From the NCBI RefSeq assembly GCF_015732285.1, contig NZ_WIQU01000030.1, positions 1-45,923 on the forward strand: DNA of 45,923 nt, read 5' to 3'. Shown here piece by piece: positions 1 through 7,381 of this stretch (its first letter is position 1; the number at the start of each line of letters is the position of its first letter). Source of the stretch: Pectinatus frisingensis (GTDB lineage: Bacteria > Bacillota > Negativicutes > Selenomonadales > Selenomonadaceae). Under the pieces are notes generated by a model that worked only from the letters and a program-made list of their open reading frames with translations, searched no databases and was not told the DNA's origin. The position numbers and the translations under genes were made by a program.

Positions 1-52
1 ACCCTCCCGACATGGCGCTTACACCATGCCACCCTCCCTGTTAAGGAGGGCT
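1..52. repeat. Palindromic intergenic repeat (REP/MITE-like), left edge
   Basis: Two consecutive hairpins are visible: an imperfect one around CATGGCG...CACCATG (about 11-28) and CCCTCC/GGAGGG (about 33-50). The layout (CCCTC start, hairpin, CCCTCC hairpin, GCTTT end) resembles the reverse complement of the repeat at the right edge of the window. This looks like a dispersed non-coding repeat; its left end may lie outside the window. Confidence 0.5.
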
Positions 53-129
53 TTAAAGAGCGTAATTTATTAATGATTCCAAGAGTAGACAAAAGAATAA
101 GCTGTATATTTTTTGCCTGCCAAATATTT

Positions 130-206
130 GTGTGTCAATACGGCAATGACAGTGTGTTAAAATATTATGAATGTGCTTCAGTGTGTTACTTGATAGTGTG
201 TCAATA
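130..206 (+). promoter_or_regulatory. Cluster of GTGTGTYA repeats, possible enhancer (UAS) of the Man-PTS operon
   Basis: The octamer GTGTGTYA occurs four times on the plus strand, at 130-137, 152-159, 181-188 and 196-203. Longer shared words are GTGTGTCAATA (130 and 196) and CAGTGTGTTA (150 and 179). An inverted relative, GACACACAA, lies at 252-260. The cluster sits about 60-135 bp upstream of the sigma-54 promoter at 265-280, where enhancer-binding proteins usually bind. That it binds a LevR/ManR-type activator is inference; no such activator is encoded in this window. Confidence 0.5.
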
Positions 207-264
207 TCGAAATAGCCTTTATAAAACGCTGATAAATAAAGCACCTGAACCGACACACAAAAGT

Positions 265-280
265 TGGCACGCATTTTGCA
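265..280 (+). promoter_or_regulatory. Sigma-54 (RpoN) -24/-12 promoter
   Basis: The sequence is TGGCACG, four bases (CATT), then TTGCA. It matches the classical RpoN consensus in both elements, with the GG (266-267) and GC (278-279) at the required 10-bp spacing. It lies 36 bp before the EIIA start codon. Man-family PTS operons in Firmicutes (lev in Bacillus, mpt in Listeria) are known to be sigma-54 controlled, so motif and context agree. It also shows that coding must begin at 316, not upstream. Confidence 0.85.
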
Positions 281-315
281 TATTAAAAGTAGTAAAAGAT
301 GAGGGAGGGAAGAAG

Positions 316-759
316 ATGCTTGGAATTATTGTAGCTACTCATGGACACTTAGCTGAAGAATTAGTTAATACCTGTGCAATGATTTGCGGGAAACCAGATA
401 ATTTAAAAACCGTTACACTGGTTCCAGGAGAGGGACCTGATGACCTGATCACTAAATACGAAAAAGCTATTTCTGAACTCGGCATTGATAATGGAATTAT
501 TATATTGAATGATTTATTTGGTGGCAGTCCTTATAATGCAGCCTGCCGGGTAGCAGCCGATAATGAAAAATGCGGCATAGTTACCGGAGTAAATCTGCCG
601 ATGCTGGTGGAAGTTATCAACTACCGTTTGTATGCTGACGCCGATGCCACAATCATGGACGCCATGAATAAGGCAATACAGGCCGCCAGTGACGGTGTGC
701 AGAAATTTCATAAAAGTATGGTAGTGATAGAAGATGAAAACGAAGGAGACGATTTATAA
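316..759 (+). CDS. PTS mannose/fructose/sorbose-family EIIA component
   Basis: A 147-residue cytoplasmic phosphocarrier that takes phosphate from HPr and passes it to EIIB. The protein begins MLGIIVATHGH; His9 in the ATHGH motif is the expected phosphorylation site (His10 in E. coli ManX). The LFGGSPYNAA and TGVNLPML segments are typical of the EIIA-Man fold. The ATG at 316 was chosen because GAGGGAGG lies just upstream and because the reading frame further upstream overlaps the sigma-54 promoter. Unlike ManX, EIIA and EIIB are separate genes here. The stop overlaps the EIIB start (TAATG), so translation is probably coupled. The sugar cannot be told from the sequence; mannose, fructose or a hexosamine are all possible. 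Confidence 0.93.
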   Translation: MLGIIVATHGHLAEELVNTCAMICGKPDNLKTVTLVPGEGPDDLITKYEKAISELGIDNGIIILNDLFGGSPYNAACRVAADNEKCGIVTGVNLPMLVEVINYRLYADADATIMDAMNKAIQAASDGVQKFHKSMVVIEDENEGDDL

Positions 760-1238
760 TGAATATTGTATTAGCACGTATTGATGACCGTCTTATACAC
801 GGACAGGTTGCGACCGTATGGGCTAAAGTTACTAAATGCACCAGAATTATTGTCTGTGATGATGATGTAGCAGCTGATAATATTAGGGCAACTTTACTCA
901 AGCAGGTGGCCCCGCCAGGTATAAAATCCAGCGTAGTAAGCGTAGACAAAGCGGTTCGTGTTTATAATAACCCTAAATATGCAGATGATAAGTGTCTGCT
1001 GCTATTTACCAATCCAACCAGTGTACTGCGGATGGTTGAAGCCGGTGTCGATATTAAAAGCATCAACATTGGTGGAATGAGCTTTAAAGAAGGTAAACGT
1101 CAGGTCAGCGGCGCAATTTCCGTAGATGAAAAAGATGAAGCTGCATTTGAAAAACTGCACGAAAAAGGAATTGAAATGGAATGCAGGAAAGTCGACACTG
1201 ACAAAAAAGTTGATATGATGAGCCTTCTTAAAAAATAA
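759..1238 (+). CDS. PTS mannose/fructose/sorbose-family EIIB component
   Basis: A 159-residue cytoplasmic EIIB of the Man family, which transfers phosphate from EIIA to the sugar as it enters through EIIC/EIID. His14 in the N-terminal ARIDDRLIHGQV motif is the expected phosphorylated residue; family members start almost identically. The length is normal for a stand-alone EIIB (about 160). The ATG shares one base with the EIIA stop. A 254-bp non-coding gap separates it from EIIC, which is unusual because these four genes are normally tightly packed. Confidence 0.94.
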   Translation: MNIVLARIDDRLIHGQVATVWAKVTKCTRIIVCDDDVAADNIRATLLKQVAPPGIKSSVVSVDKAVRVYNNPKYADDKCLLLFTNPTSVLRMVEAGVDIKSINIGGMSFKEGKRQVSGAISVDEKDEAAFEKLHEKGIEMECRKVDTDKKVDMMSLLKK

Positions 1239-1492
1239 ATGTATTGTGGAACCTATTACTAAAGGTATCAATATTTATTCAAATTTCGCATTTATAAATG
1301 GCACTAATAGTTTATATTAAGCTTTAAGATTTTTCTTAATATGGCGGCAGGTATTATAGTATGATTTTTAGTGTTTGTACTGACAGCTGCTACAAGAGAA
1401 TCTAGTAAGTCGTTTATAGGATATAAGTTCTTGCAAAACTTTATCTGCGAAATTTGAAGGAGTTATTTATAATAATATAGGAGGTATTTACA
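1239..1492. other. Intergenic gap inside the Man-PTS operon
   Basis: A 254-bp stretch with no supportable gene. It holds an AT-rich centre and, at its 3' end, two purine-rich ribosome-binding-like runs (GAAGGAG near 1457 and AGGAGG near 1482); the second serves EIIC. I see no clear terminator hairpin and no convincing -10/-35 or sigma-54 pair. It could contain an RNA-processing site or a degraded gene, but nothing shows this directly. Confidence 0.4.
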
Positions 1493-2308
1493 ATGGTACT
1501 CAGTGGTGCTCAACTTATTGCAATTTTTATTGTTTCAGCAATCGCAGGGATGGGGAGCGTACTTGATGAATTCCAAACACATCGTCCTTTGATCGCCTGC
1601 ACACTTACCGGATTAATACTAGGAGATATGACTACCGGTATCATTATCGGTGGTACATTGGAAATGATCGCCTTAGGCTGGATGAACATAGGTGCGGCAA
1701 TGGCACCGGATTCGGCTTTGGCATCAACAATTTCAACAATTTTGGTTATTGCCGGACATCAAAGCATTGGTGCAGGTATAGCAATCGCTATGCCGCTGGC
1801 AGCAGCAGGTCAGGTGCTCACTATTTTATGCCGTACCCTGACAGTGTTTTTCCAGCATAGAGCCGATGCTTTTGCCAGAGAAGGCAATCTGCGCGGTATT
1901 GATTTATGCCATTTAGGTGCTTTGGTTATCCAGGCACTGCGTGTTGCTGTTCCTACTTTATTGGTTGCAATGTATATTGGAACCGGTGCAGTTCAAACAC
2001 TGCTCGATGCTATACCGCCAGTTATAACCGGTGGTTTGCAGATAGCCGGCGGATTCATCGTAGTAGTTGGGTATGCTATGGTTATAAACATGATGCAGGC
2101 AAATTATTTAATGCCTTTCTTCTTCCTTGGATTTGTCATTGCAGCGTTCACTAAATTCAATCTTGTAGCTTTTGGTGTAATCGGTCTTGTACTGGCTATC
2201 GTTTATATTCAGCTCAATCCTAAGTACAACAAAACTGCAGTTGCGGCACCAGCAGCGAGTTCTGCCGGTGGTAAAGATGATGATTTAGACGACGATTTGG
2301 ATGACTGA
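1493..2308 (+). CDS. PTS mannose/fructose/sorbose-family EIIC permease
   Basis: A 271-residue integral membrane protein that forms the sugar channel with EIID. It begins with a hydrophobic segment and carries the conserved GDMTTGIIIGGTLEMIALGWMNIGAAMAPD region of EIIC-Man proteins. Several further hydrophobic helices follow. The last ~15 residues are a strongly acidic tail (DDDLDDDLDD), likely cytoplasmic. AGGAGG about 8 bases upstream supports the ATG. It is followed after 20 bp by EIID. Confidence 0.93.
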   Translation: MVLSGAQLIAIFIVSAIAGMGSVLDEFQTHRPLIACTLTGLILGDMTTGIIIGGTLEMIALGWMNIGAAMAPDSALASTISTILVIAGHQSIGAGIAIAMPLAAAGQVLTILCRTLTVFFQHRADAFAREGNLRGIDLCHLGALVIQALRVAVPTLLVAMYIGTGAVQTLLDAIPPVITGGLQIAGGFIVVVGYAMVINMMQANYLMPFFFLGFVIAAFTKFNLVAFGVIGLVLAIVYIQLNPKYNKTAVAAPAASSAGGKDDDLDDDLDD

Positions 2309-2328
2309 GAGAAAGGGAGGAAAGTATC

Positions 2329-3150
2329 ATGGAAAAAAAGTTAACTAAAAGTGATTTCTTTTGGACGTTTATTCGCTCTAACTTTGCACAAGGTTCATGG
2401 AACATGGAACGTATGCAGGCACTGGGGTTTTGCTTTGGTGTAATTCCTATTATCAAAAGATTATATACTGGTGATGAACGCAAACAGGCGTTGAAACGCC
2501 ATTTGGAATTTTACAACACCCATCCATTTGTTACAGCTCCAATAATTGGTGTTGTGGCAGCTATGGAAGAACAAAGAGCCAATGGTAAGGATATCAGTGA
2601 TGGTGTTATCAATGGTTTGAAAGTTGGTATGATGGGACCTTTGGCTGGTGTTGGGGATCCTATATTCTGGGGAACTGCCCGTCCTATAACTGCATCACTC
2701 GGTGCATCGTTTGCATTGGGCGGCAGTCTTTTCGGCCCAATTTTATTCTTTGTTTTATTCAACTTGATTCGTCTGCTGGTTCGCTGGTATGGTATAAAAT
2801 ATGGTTATGAAAAAGGTACAGATGTTATTTCCGACGTAGCCGGCAATAAGCTCCAAAAGATAACAGAAGGTGCTTCTATCTTAGGGCTGTTCGTAATGGG
2901 GGCCTTGGTTAATAAATGGACATCGATGAATGTACCGGTGGTTGTATCAACTATTACTAAACAAGATGGTACTGTTGCTGTAACAACTGTCCAGACGATA
3001 CTTGACCAATTGATGCCCGGATTGCTGCCATTACTGCTGACCTTCTTATGCATCAAGCTCATGAAGAATAAAGTTAACCCTATCTGGATCATCTTTGGAT
3101 TGTTTGCAGTAGGTATATTAGGTTATTGGACAGGAATTTTGGGAATGTAA
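2329..3150 (+). CDS. PTS mannose/fructose/sorbose-family EIID permease
   Basis: A 273-residue membrane protein and obligatory partner of EIIC in Man-family PTS. It starts with the typical LTKSDFFWTFIRSNF segment and contains the family stretches NMERMQALGF, EFYNTHPF, KVGMMGPLAGVGDPIFWGT and a hydrophobic C-terminal half. The length is usual (about 275). The ribosome site GGGAGG lies just before the ATG. It is the last gene of the operon and is followed by two strong hairpins. Confidence 0.94.
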   Translation: MEKKLTKSDFFWTFIRSNFAQGSWNMERMQALGFCFGVIPIIKRLYTGDERKQALKRHLEFYNTHPFVTAPIIGVVAAMEEQRANGKDISDGVINGLKVGMMGPLAGVGDPIFWGTARPITASLGASFALGGSLFGPILFFVLFNLIRLLVRWYGIKYGYEKGTDVISDVAGNKLQKITEGASILGLFVMGALVNKWTSMNVPVVVSTITKQDGTVAVTTVQTILDQLMPGLLPLLLTFLCIKLMKNKVNPIWIIFGLFAVGILGYWTGILGM

Positions 3151-3224
3151 TTTCCTGAGACTGAGTGTGAGATAGTTGCATTTTCGCACTATTTACTATA
3201 TCCCATTCTATTTTCCACATAAAT

Positions 3225-3258
3225 TAAAAGCACTTGCGAATTTTTACAGGTGCTTTTA
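3225..3258. terminator. Intrinsic terminator after the Man-PTS operon
   Basis: A 12-bp stem (TAAAAGCACTTG with CAGGTGCTTTTA, one G-U pair) closes a 10-base loop and is followed by ATTTTG on the plus strand. It sits between two convergent transcription units. Confidence 0.75.
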
Positions 3259-3297
3259 ATTTTGTGGACTAAGATTCTTTATAGGCATAATTTAAAT

Positions 3298-3330
3298 ACC
3301 TCCCAATCAATAAAAATTTGATTGGGAGGT
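3298..3330. terminator. Second, probably bidirectional terminator
   Basis: A perfect 13-bp stem (ACCTCCCAATCAA with TTGATTGGGAGGT) and a 7-base loop, followed by TTATTTGTTG on the plus strand. It lies 28 bp beyond the stop of the minus-strand RNase J gene, so it may end both the Man-PTS transcript and the RNase J transcript. Confidence 0.8.
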
Positions 3331-3357
3331 TTATTTGTTGTTTGTCAAATTGCAGAA

Positions 3358-5022
3358 TTAAAGTTCCATTATAATAGGAAGTATCATCGGACGACGTCTT
3401 GTCTGTTCATAAAGAAAACGTCCCAGCGATTCTCTTACACTGGTCTTTATTGCTGACCATTCGGTCACTTTGTTTTCCATGCATTTATTAACAGTGTCAG
3501 TCACTCGTTCCTTGGCAGCATTCATAAGTTCTTCTGACTCACGAACATACACAAAACCGCGTGAAACAAGATCCGGACCAGATACAAGACGGAAGTTTTG
3601 TTTATCCATCGTCATAACGACAATTATAATACCGTCTTGTGACAACTGACGGCGATCCCGCAGCACAATGTTGCCTACATCACCGACGCCAAGGCCATCG
3701 ATTAATACTTTACCCGACTGGACTTTGCCAACAATGGCACCCTTATCACGAGTGAATTCCAGGATGCTGCCATTTTCAGCAATAAATATATGATCCTTAT
3801 CCATACCGACTTCTCTTGCCAGTTGAGCATGCTTTACGAGGTGACGATATTCACCGTGCACCGGTATAAAAAACTTTGGCCTTACCAGATTATGCATGAG
3901 TTTTAGTTCTTCACGACTGGCATGACCGGATACATGAATACCCTGATCCCGGCCATAAATGACATTGGCACCAAGTTTCAGCAGATTGTCAATAGTCCGG
4001 CCAACCAATTTTTCATTGCCGGGAATTGGTGTCGCGGAAATGATAATGGTATCACCGGGTACGATATCAACCTTACGATGATCCGACATAGCCATACGGG
4101 TGAGTGCCGACATTGGTTCACCCTGGCTGCCTGTCGTTATTATTACGACTTGGTTAGCCGGATGATTTTTTATTTCATCAATATCGATGATCAAACCTTC
4201 CGGAGCTTTGAGATAACCAAGCTTCAAAGCAATGCTGACTACGTTTATCATACTGCGGCCCAGGATTGCGACGTGCCGATGATATTTCAATGCGTAATCC
4301 ATAACCTGCTGGATACGAAGTACGTTTGAAGAAAACGTGGCAACAATAATGCGGTCACGGGCAGCCCGGAAAGTACGATCGAAAGCAACACCAACTGTTT
4401 TTTCACTTGGTGTATGTCCTTCCCGTTCGGCATTGGTGCTGTCGGCCATCATTACCAAAACACCGCGGTTCCCCAAATCAGAAAAAGCCCGGAAATCGGT
4501 CATTTTGCCGTCGACAGGCGTATAGTCAAACTTAAAGTCACCGGTGTGGACGATCATCCCCAACGGTGTTTTTATTGATAAAGCACAAGCATCAGGTATA
4601 CTGTGATTAACGCGGATGAATCCGACACTGAAACAGCCGGCAGTGATAATATCACCATGCGATATGGGATGAAGATTACTGGAGTCAACGTTATTTTCAC
4701 GCAACCGTCCTTCCAGTATCCCCAAAGTCAACCGTGCTCCGTAAACAGGAACATCAAATTGACGTAAAATATAGGGCAAAGCCCCGATATGATCTTCGTG
4801 TCCATGGGTTAATACTATAGCCTTGATTTTATCTTTGTTCTCAACTAAATAGGAAATATCCGGGATTACAAGATCAATTCCCGGCATATCTTCATCAGGG
4901 AACATCAGACCGGCATCAATGAGGAGAATGTCATCACCGTAACGAATCACCGTCATATTTTTGCCTATCTCGCCTAATCCACCCAAGGGAATAATCTGCA
5001 ATTTTTGCAGTTCTTTTGCCAA
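3358..5022 (-). CDS. rnj: Ribonuclease J
   Basis: A 554-residue metallo-beta-lactamase/beta-CASP ribonuclease for mRNA turnover and RNA processing, with 5'-3' exonuclease and endonuclease activity in the family. The zinc motif HGHEDH is at residues 73-78, matching the spacing of B. subtilis RNase J1. Further marks are the beta-CASP stretch TTGSQGEPMSAL and the SGHASREEL and FIPVHGEYRH motifs. The frame is open for 31 more codons, but I place the start at the TTG at 5022: GGAGGTGC lies directly upstream and the protein then begins (M)AKELQKLQIIPLGGLGEIGKN, as RNase J proteins do. It is a stand-alone gene. Confidence 0.95.
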   Translation of the reverse strand: MAKELQKLQIIPLGGLGEIGKNMTVIRYGDDILLIDAGLMFPDEDMPGIDLVIPDISYLVENKDKIKAIVLTHGHEDHIGALPYILRQFDVPVYGARLTLGILEGRLRENNVDSSNLHPISHGDIITAGCFSVGFIRVNHSIPDACALSIKTPLGMIVHTGDFKFDYTPVDGKMTDFRAFSDLGNRGVLVMMADSTNAEREGHTPSEKTVGVAFDRTFRAARDRIIVATFSSNVLRIQQVMDYALKYHRHVAILGRSMINVVSIALKLGYLKAPEGLIIDIDEIKNHPANQVVIITTGSQGEPMSALTRMAMSDHRKVDIVPGDTIIISATPIPGNEKLVGRTIDNLLKLGANVIYGRDQGIHVSGHASREELKLMHNLVRPKFFIPVHGEYRHLVKHAQLAREVGMDKDHIFIAENGSILEFTRDKGAIVGKVQSGKVLIDGLGVGDVGNIVLRDRRQLSQDGIIIVVMTMDKQNFRLVSGPDLVSRGFVYVRESEELMNAAKERVTDTVNKCMENKVTEWSAIKTSVRESLGRFLYEQTRRRPMILPIIMEL

Positions 5023-5183
5023 AAAATAGCACCTCCAAAAAATATATATAAAATTAATTATCTGTGATCTTTTTTCAAAAATAGGAAATATCCGCACAAT
5101 AATTATCCATTCCATTATATAACTAATACGAGGACCTGTAAAGACGCGGATGTGTTATCTTATATATAAGTACATAAAAAAAT

Positions 5184-5228
5184 AAAAGATATAACATTAT
5201 TGACAAAAGACATACTTAATCTTATAAT
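5184..5228 (+). promoter_or_regulatory. Promoter/operator of the EIIC-EIIA-GH1 operon
   Basis: -35 TTGACA (5200-5205) and -10 TATAAT (5223-5228) are separated by 17 bp, a full consensus promoter. Two near-direct repeats flank the -35: AAAAGATAT (5184-5192) and AAAAGACAT (5205-5213). The block is almost base-for-base the same as the one before EIIB at 16792-16838. The repeats are probable binding sites of one of the two GntR regulators (inference). Confidence 0.75.
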
Positions 5229-5393
5229 AATAAGCAGGTAAAATTTGCAAAGTCATGATAAGGGGGATAGTGGTAAGTTTTAATTTTGCAGTATAAAGCT
5301 AACTGTTATTAATATACATAATAACTGGTTAAAGACTGCAGATAGTTAATAGAAGTATACAAATTTAGTTGTACAATGACAGGAGGAAAAAGA

Positions 5394-6716
5394 ATGGATG
5401 GAGCACTAATATCAAAATTTGAAAAAGTATTGATGCCGATAGCAGCCAAAATATCAAGCAATAAGTATTTACTGGCAATGCGGGACGCTTTTTCAATGGT
5501 TTTACCATTTATAATAGTCGGATCTTTTTTCGGTATTATTGAATGGGTTGTAATCGACCCTACCGGTACTATTATGGGACCGGATGGCATGAATTGGGGT
5601 GGAAAGATAACCGGTTTGACAGGTGACGCTTATCTGGCTTCAGCTTTTGTGGCAAAACTAAAAAGCCTGCAAGGGTTGTGCAATCTTGTAGTAACAATAG
5701 GTTTTGGTTGTTTTTCTTTGTTACTGGTAATAGCATTTTCTTACCGCTTGGGTGGAATTTGGGGCGGCGATAAATTTTCCACGACACTGACTAGTATCGG
5801 CTGCTTTTTAATAGTGACACCGCAGTCAATAGGCAAAGCCGGTGGATTCGGATTGGATTATTTCGGCAATAAAGGTGTGCTTTCGGCCTTGGTAGTGGCA
5901 ACTGTGGCTTCATGGGTATTTGTGAAATTATCGAACAATAAGAAAATACGGATTAATATGCCGGAAACGGTACCACCGGCAGTAGCACAGTCTTTTGCCA
6001 TACTTGTACCTGTGCTAATAACTTTAGGTGGTTTTGCGATTTTTGCAGCCTTTTTGTCATGGTATGATGTTCCGCCATTGAACGATCTTATTTATAAAAT
6101 CATTCAGGCACCATTGATGGGATTTTCACAGGGGTTAGGTTTTTCTTTGTTGTATCAGTTTGTAGTATGGTTTTTTTGGTGGTTCGGTATTCATGGACAC
6201 AATGTTACGGCTGCCATTCAAAATACAGTTTATATGCCCGCACAGCTTGCTAATCAGGCAGGCACGGCATCATATATTTTCAGCAATGGATTCTTCGAAG
6301 CCGGTCTAATGCATATTATGGGGCTTGTAATAGCCATATTCATATTTTCAAAAAAAGAAAGCTGGCGGGCAGTGGCCAAGCTTGGTGCTCCGGCAATGCT
6401 GTTCAATATACAAGAACCGATGGCCTTTGGTTTACCGATAGTTCTCAATCCAATTTTATTAGTACCTTATATAATAGCACCGCTGGCTAACACGGTGGTG
6501 GGATGGCTGGCAATATCGTCAGGGTTGGTCCCTATTTTTAAATATGTGGTGCCATGGACGATGCCGTTGTTCTTTGGCGCAACTATTGGTACAGGGTCAA
6601 TAGCCGGTGGACTATTGCAGATAGTATGGCTTATAATGGATGTATTTATTTATGCACCCTTTGTTATTGCCTCAAATCGGATAAAAGATGCTGAAGAGGA
6701 AACGGCAGACTCATGA
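5394..6716 (+). CDS. celB: PTS lactose/cellobiose-family EIIC permease
   Basis: A 440-residue membrane EIIC of the Lac/Cel (chitobiose) family, which imports a beta-linked disaccharide while it is phosphorylated. Visible family marks are the FWWFGIHGHN motif (substrate-binding His) and LFNIQEPMAFGLPIVLNP with the conserved Glu. About ten hydrophobic segments are present. AGGAGG at 5381-5386 supports the ATG at 5394; an in-frame ATG at 5376 lies before that site and is less likely. EIIA and a GH1 phospho-glycosidase follow; the matching EIIB is about 10 kb away. Given the neighbouring mannanases the substrate may be mannobiose or a glucomannan disaccharide as well as cellobiose. Confidence 0.92.
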   Translation: MDGALISKFEKVLMPIAAKISSNKYLLAMRDAFSMVLPFIIVGSFFGIIEWVVIDPTGTIMGPDGMNWGGKITGLTGDAYLASAFVAKLKSLQGLCNLVVTIGFGCFSLLLVIAFSYRLGGIWGGDKFSTTLTSIGCFLIVTPQSIGKAGGFGLDYFGNKGVLSALVVATVASWVFVKLSNNKKIRINMPETVPPAVAQSFAILVPVLITLGGFAIFAAFLSWYDVPPLNDLIYKIIQAPLMGFSQGLGFSLLYQFVVWFFWWFGIHGHNVTAAIQNTVYMPAQLANQAGTASYIFSNGFFEAGLMHIMGLVIAIFIFSKKESWRAVAKLGAPAMLFNIQEPMAFGLPIVLNPILLVPYIIAPLANTVVGWLAISSGLVPIFKYVVPWTMPLFFGATIGTGSIAGGLLQIVWLIMDVFIYAPFVIASNRIKDAEEETADS

Positions 6717-6738
6717 TTGTAAAGAGATAAATTTTCCT

Positions 6739-6755
6739 GGGGCTGCCGCATGAAC
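6739..6755 (+). repeat. Solo end of a MITE-like repeat
   Basis: GGGGCTGCCGCATGAAC resembles the terminal repeat GGGGYTGTCRCACA seen at 13877 and the GGGGCTGTCATATG end at 10327. No matching inverted end was found before the EIIA gene, so this looks like a fragment. Confidence 0.35.
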
Positions 6756-6852
6756 AGCATTGTAGTGAAAGCCGTAAACTCTCCCATTGGAAGATATACG
6801 GATTGACAATATTTACGAATATAAAAATATAAAGAATAGGAGATTTGGAAAA

Positions 6853-7182
6853 GTGGATGAAAAAATTGTAGAACAATCCATGCAGCTGATACTACACGCC
6901 GGCACAGGCAGATCAATGGTAATAGAAGCAGTCAATAATTTGGCAGAAAACGGTGATGCAGCAGCAGCCCGCAAAAAAATTGAAGCTGCCGGCAAGGAAA
7001 TAGGGGCGGCGCATGATATTCAAACAGCCTTAATTTCCGCCGAATGTGATGGTAAGGAAGTTGAAAAATCAATATTGCTGATACATGCCCAGGATCATTT
7101 CATGACGGCTTTGGCAATTCGCGACATGGGACAGCTGATGGTAAAGATGTACGAATCACTGAGTAAAAAAACAGCTGACTGA
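6853..7182 (+). CDS. celC: PTS lactose/cellobiose-family EIIA component
   Basis: A 109-residue helical EIIA of the Lac family. His78 in the motif IHAQDHFMTA corresponds to the phosphorylated His of LacA/ChbA-type proteins. GTG at 6853 was chosen because AGGAG lies 10 bases upstream and the length then fits the family (about 105); an in-frame TTG at 6787 has no good ribosome site. It follows EIIC after 136 bp and precedes the GH1 gene. It should pass phosphate from HPr to the EIIB at 16875. Confidence 0.9.
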   Translation: MDEKIVEQSMQLILHAGTGRSMVIEAVNNLAENGDAAAARKKIEAAGKEIGAAHDIQTALISAECDGKEVEKSILLIHAQDHFMTALAIRDMGQLMVKMYESLSKKTAD

Positions 7183-7381
7183 GGGGATGTCCTAAAACCA
7201 TATATTATACAAATGTTTAAGGAATATACCCTAGGCAGGGCATATAGGCCATTTCGTGTTATTGAAATAAATTTTTCCTTCTTTGAGGAAACTAACAGCG
7301 AGTGATCAGACATAGTAAATATTCTGTAAACAAGCAGCAAATAACATTTCATAAATTTTATCAATAAAGGAAGGAAAAAGA
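7183..7381. other. Intergenic spacer between EIIA and GH1
   Basis: A 199-bp stretch with no supportable gene. It is AT-rich with a short CCTAGGCAGGGCATATAGG segment. AAGGAAGG before 7382 serves the GH1 gene. No clear terminator was seen, so read-through from the PTS genes is likely. Confidence 0.35.

Noticed and set aside
130-206. CRISPR-like short repeats
   Set aside because: The repeated words are only 8-11 bp with irregular 15-29 bp spacing and no cas genes nearby; operator sites fit better.
73-315. N-terminal extension of the EIIA gene to an upstream ATG
   Set aside because: The stretch contains the sigma-54 promoter and repeat cluster, is unlike EIIA proteins, and a good ribosome site precedes the ATG at 316.
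1239-1492. A riboswitch or small gene between EIIB and EIIC
   Set aside because: No known riboswitch core, terminator pair or reading frame with a ribosome site could be recognised.
5023-5115. A 31-residue N-terminal extension of RNase J
   Set aside because: The family starts at the conserved QIIPLGGLGEIG region, and GGAGGTGC sits directly before the TTG at 5022.
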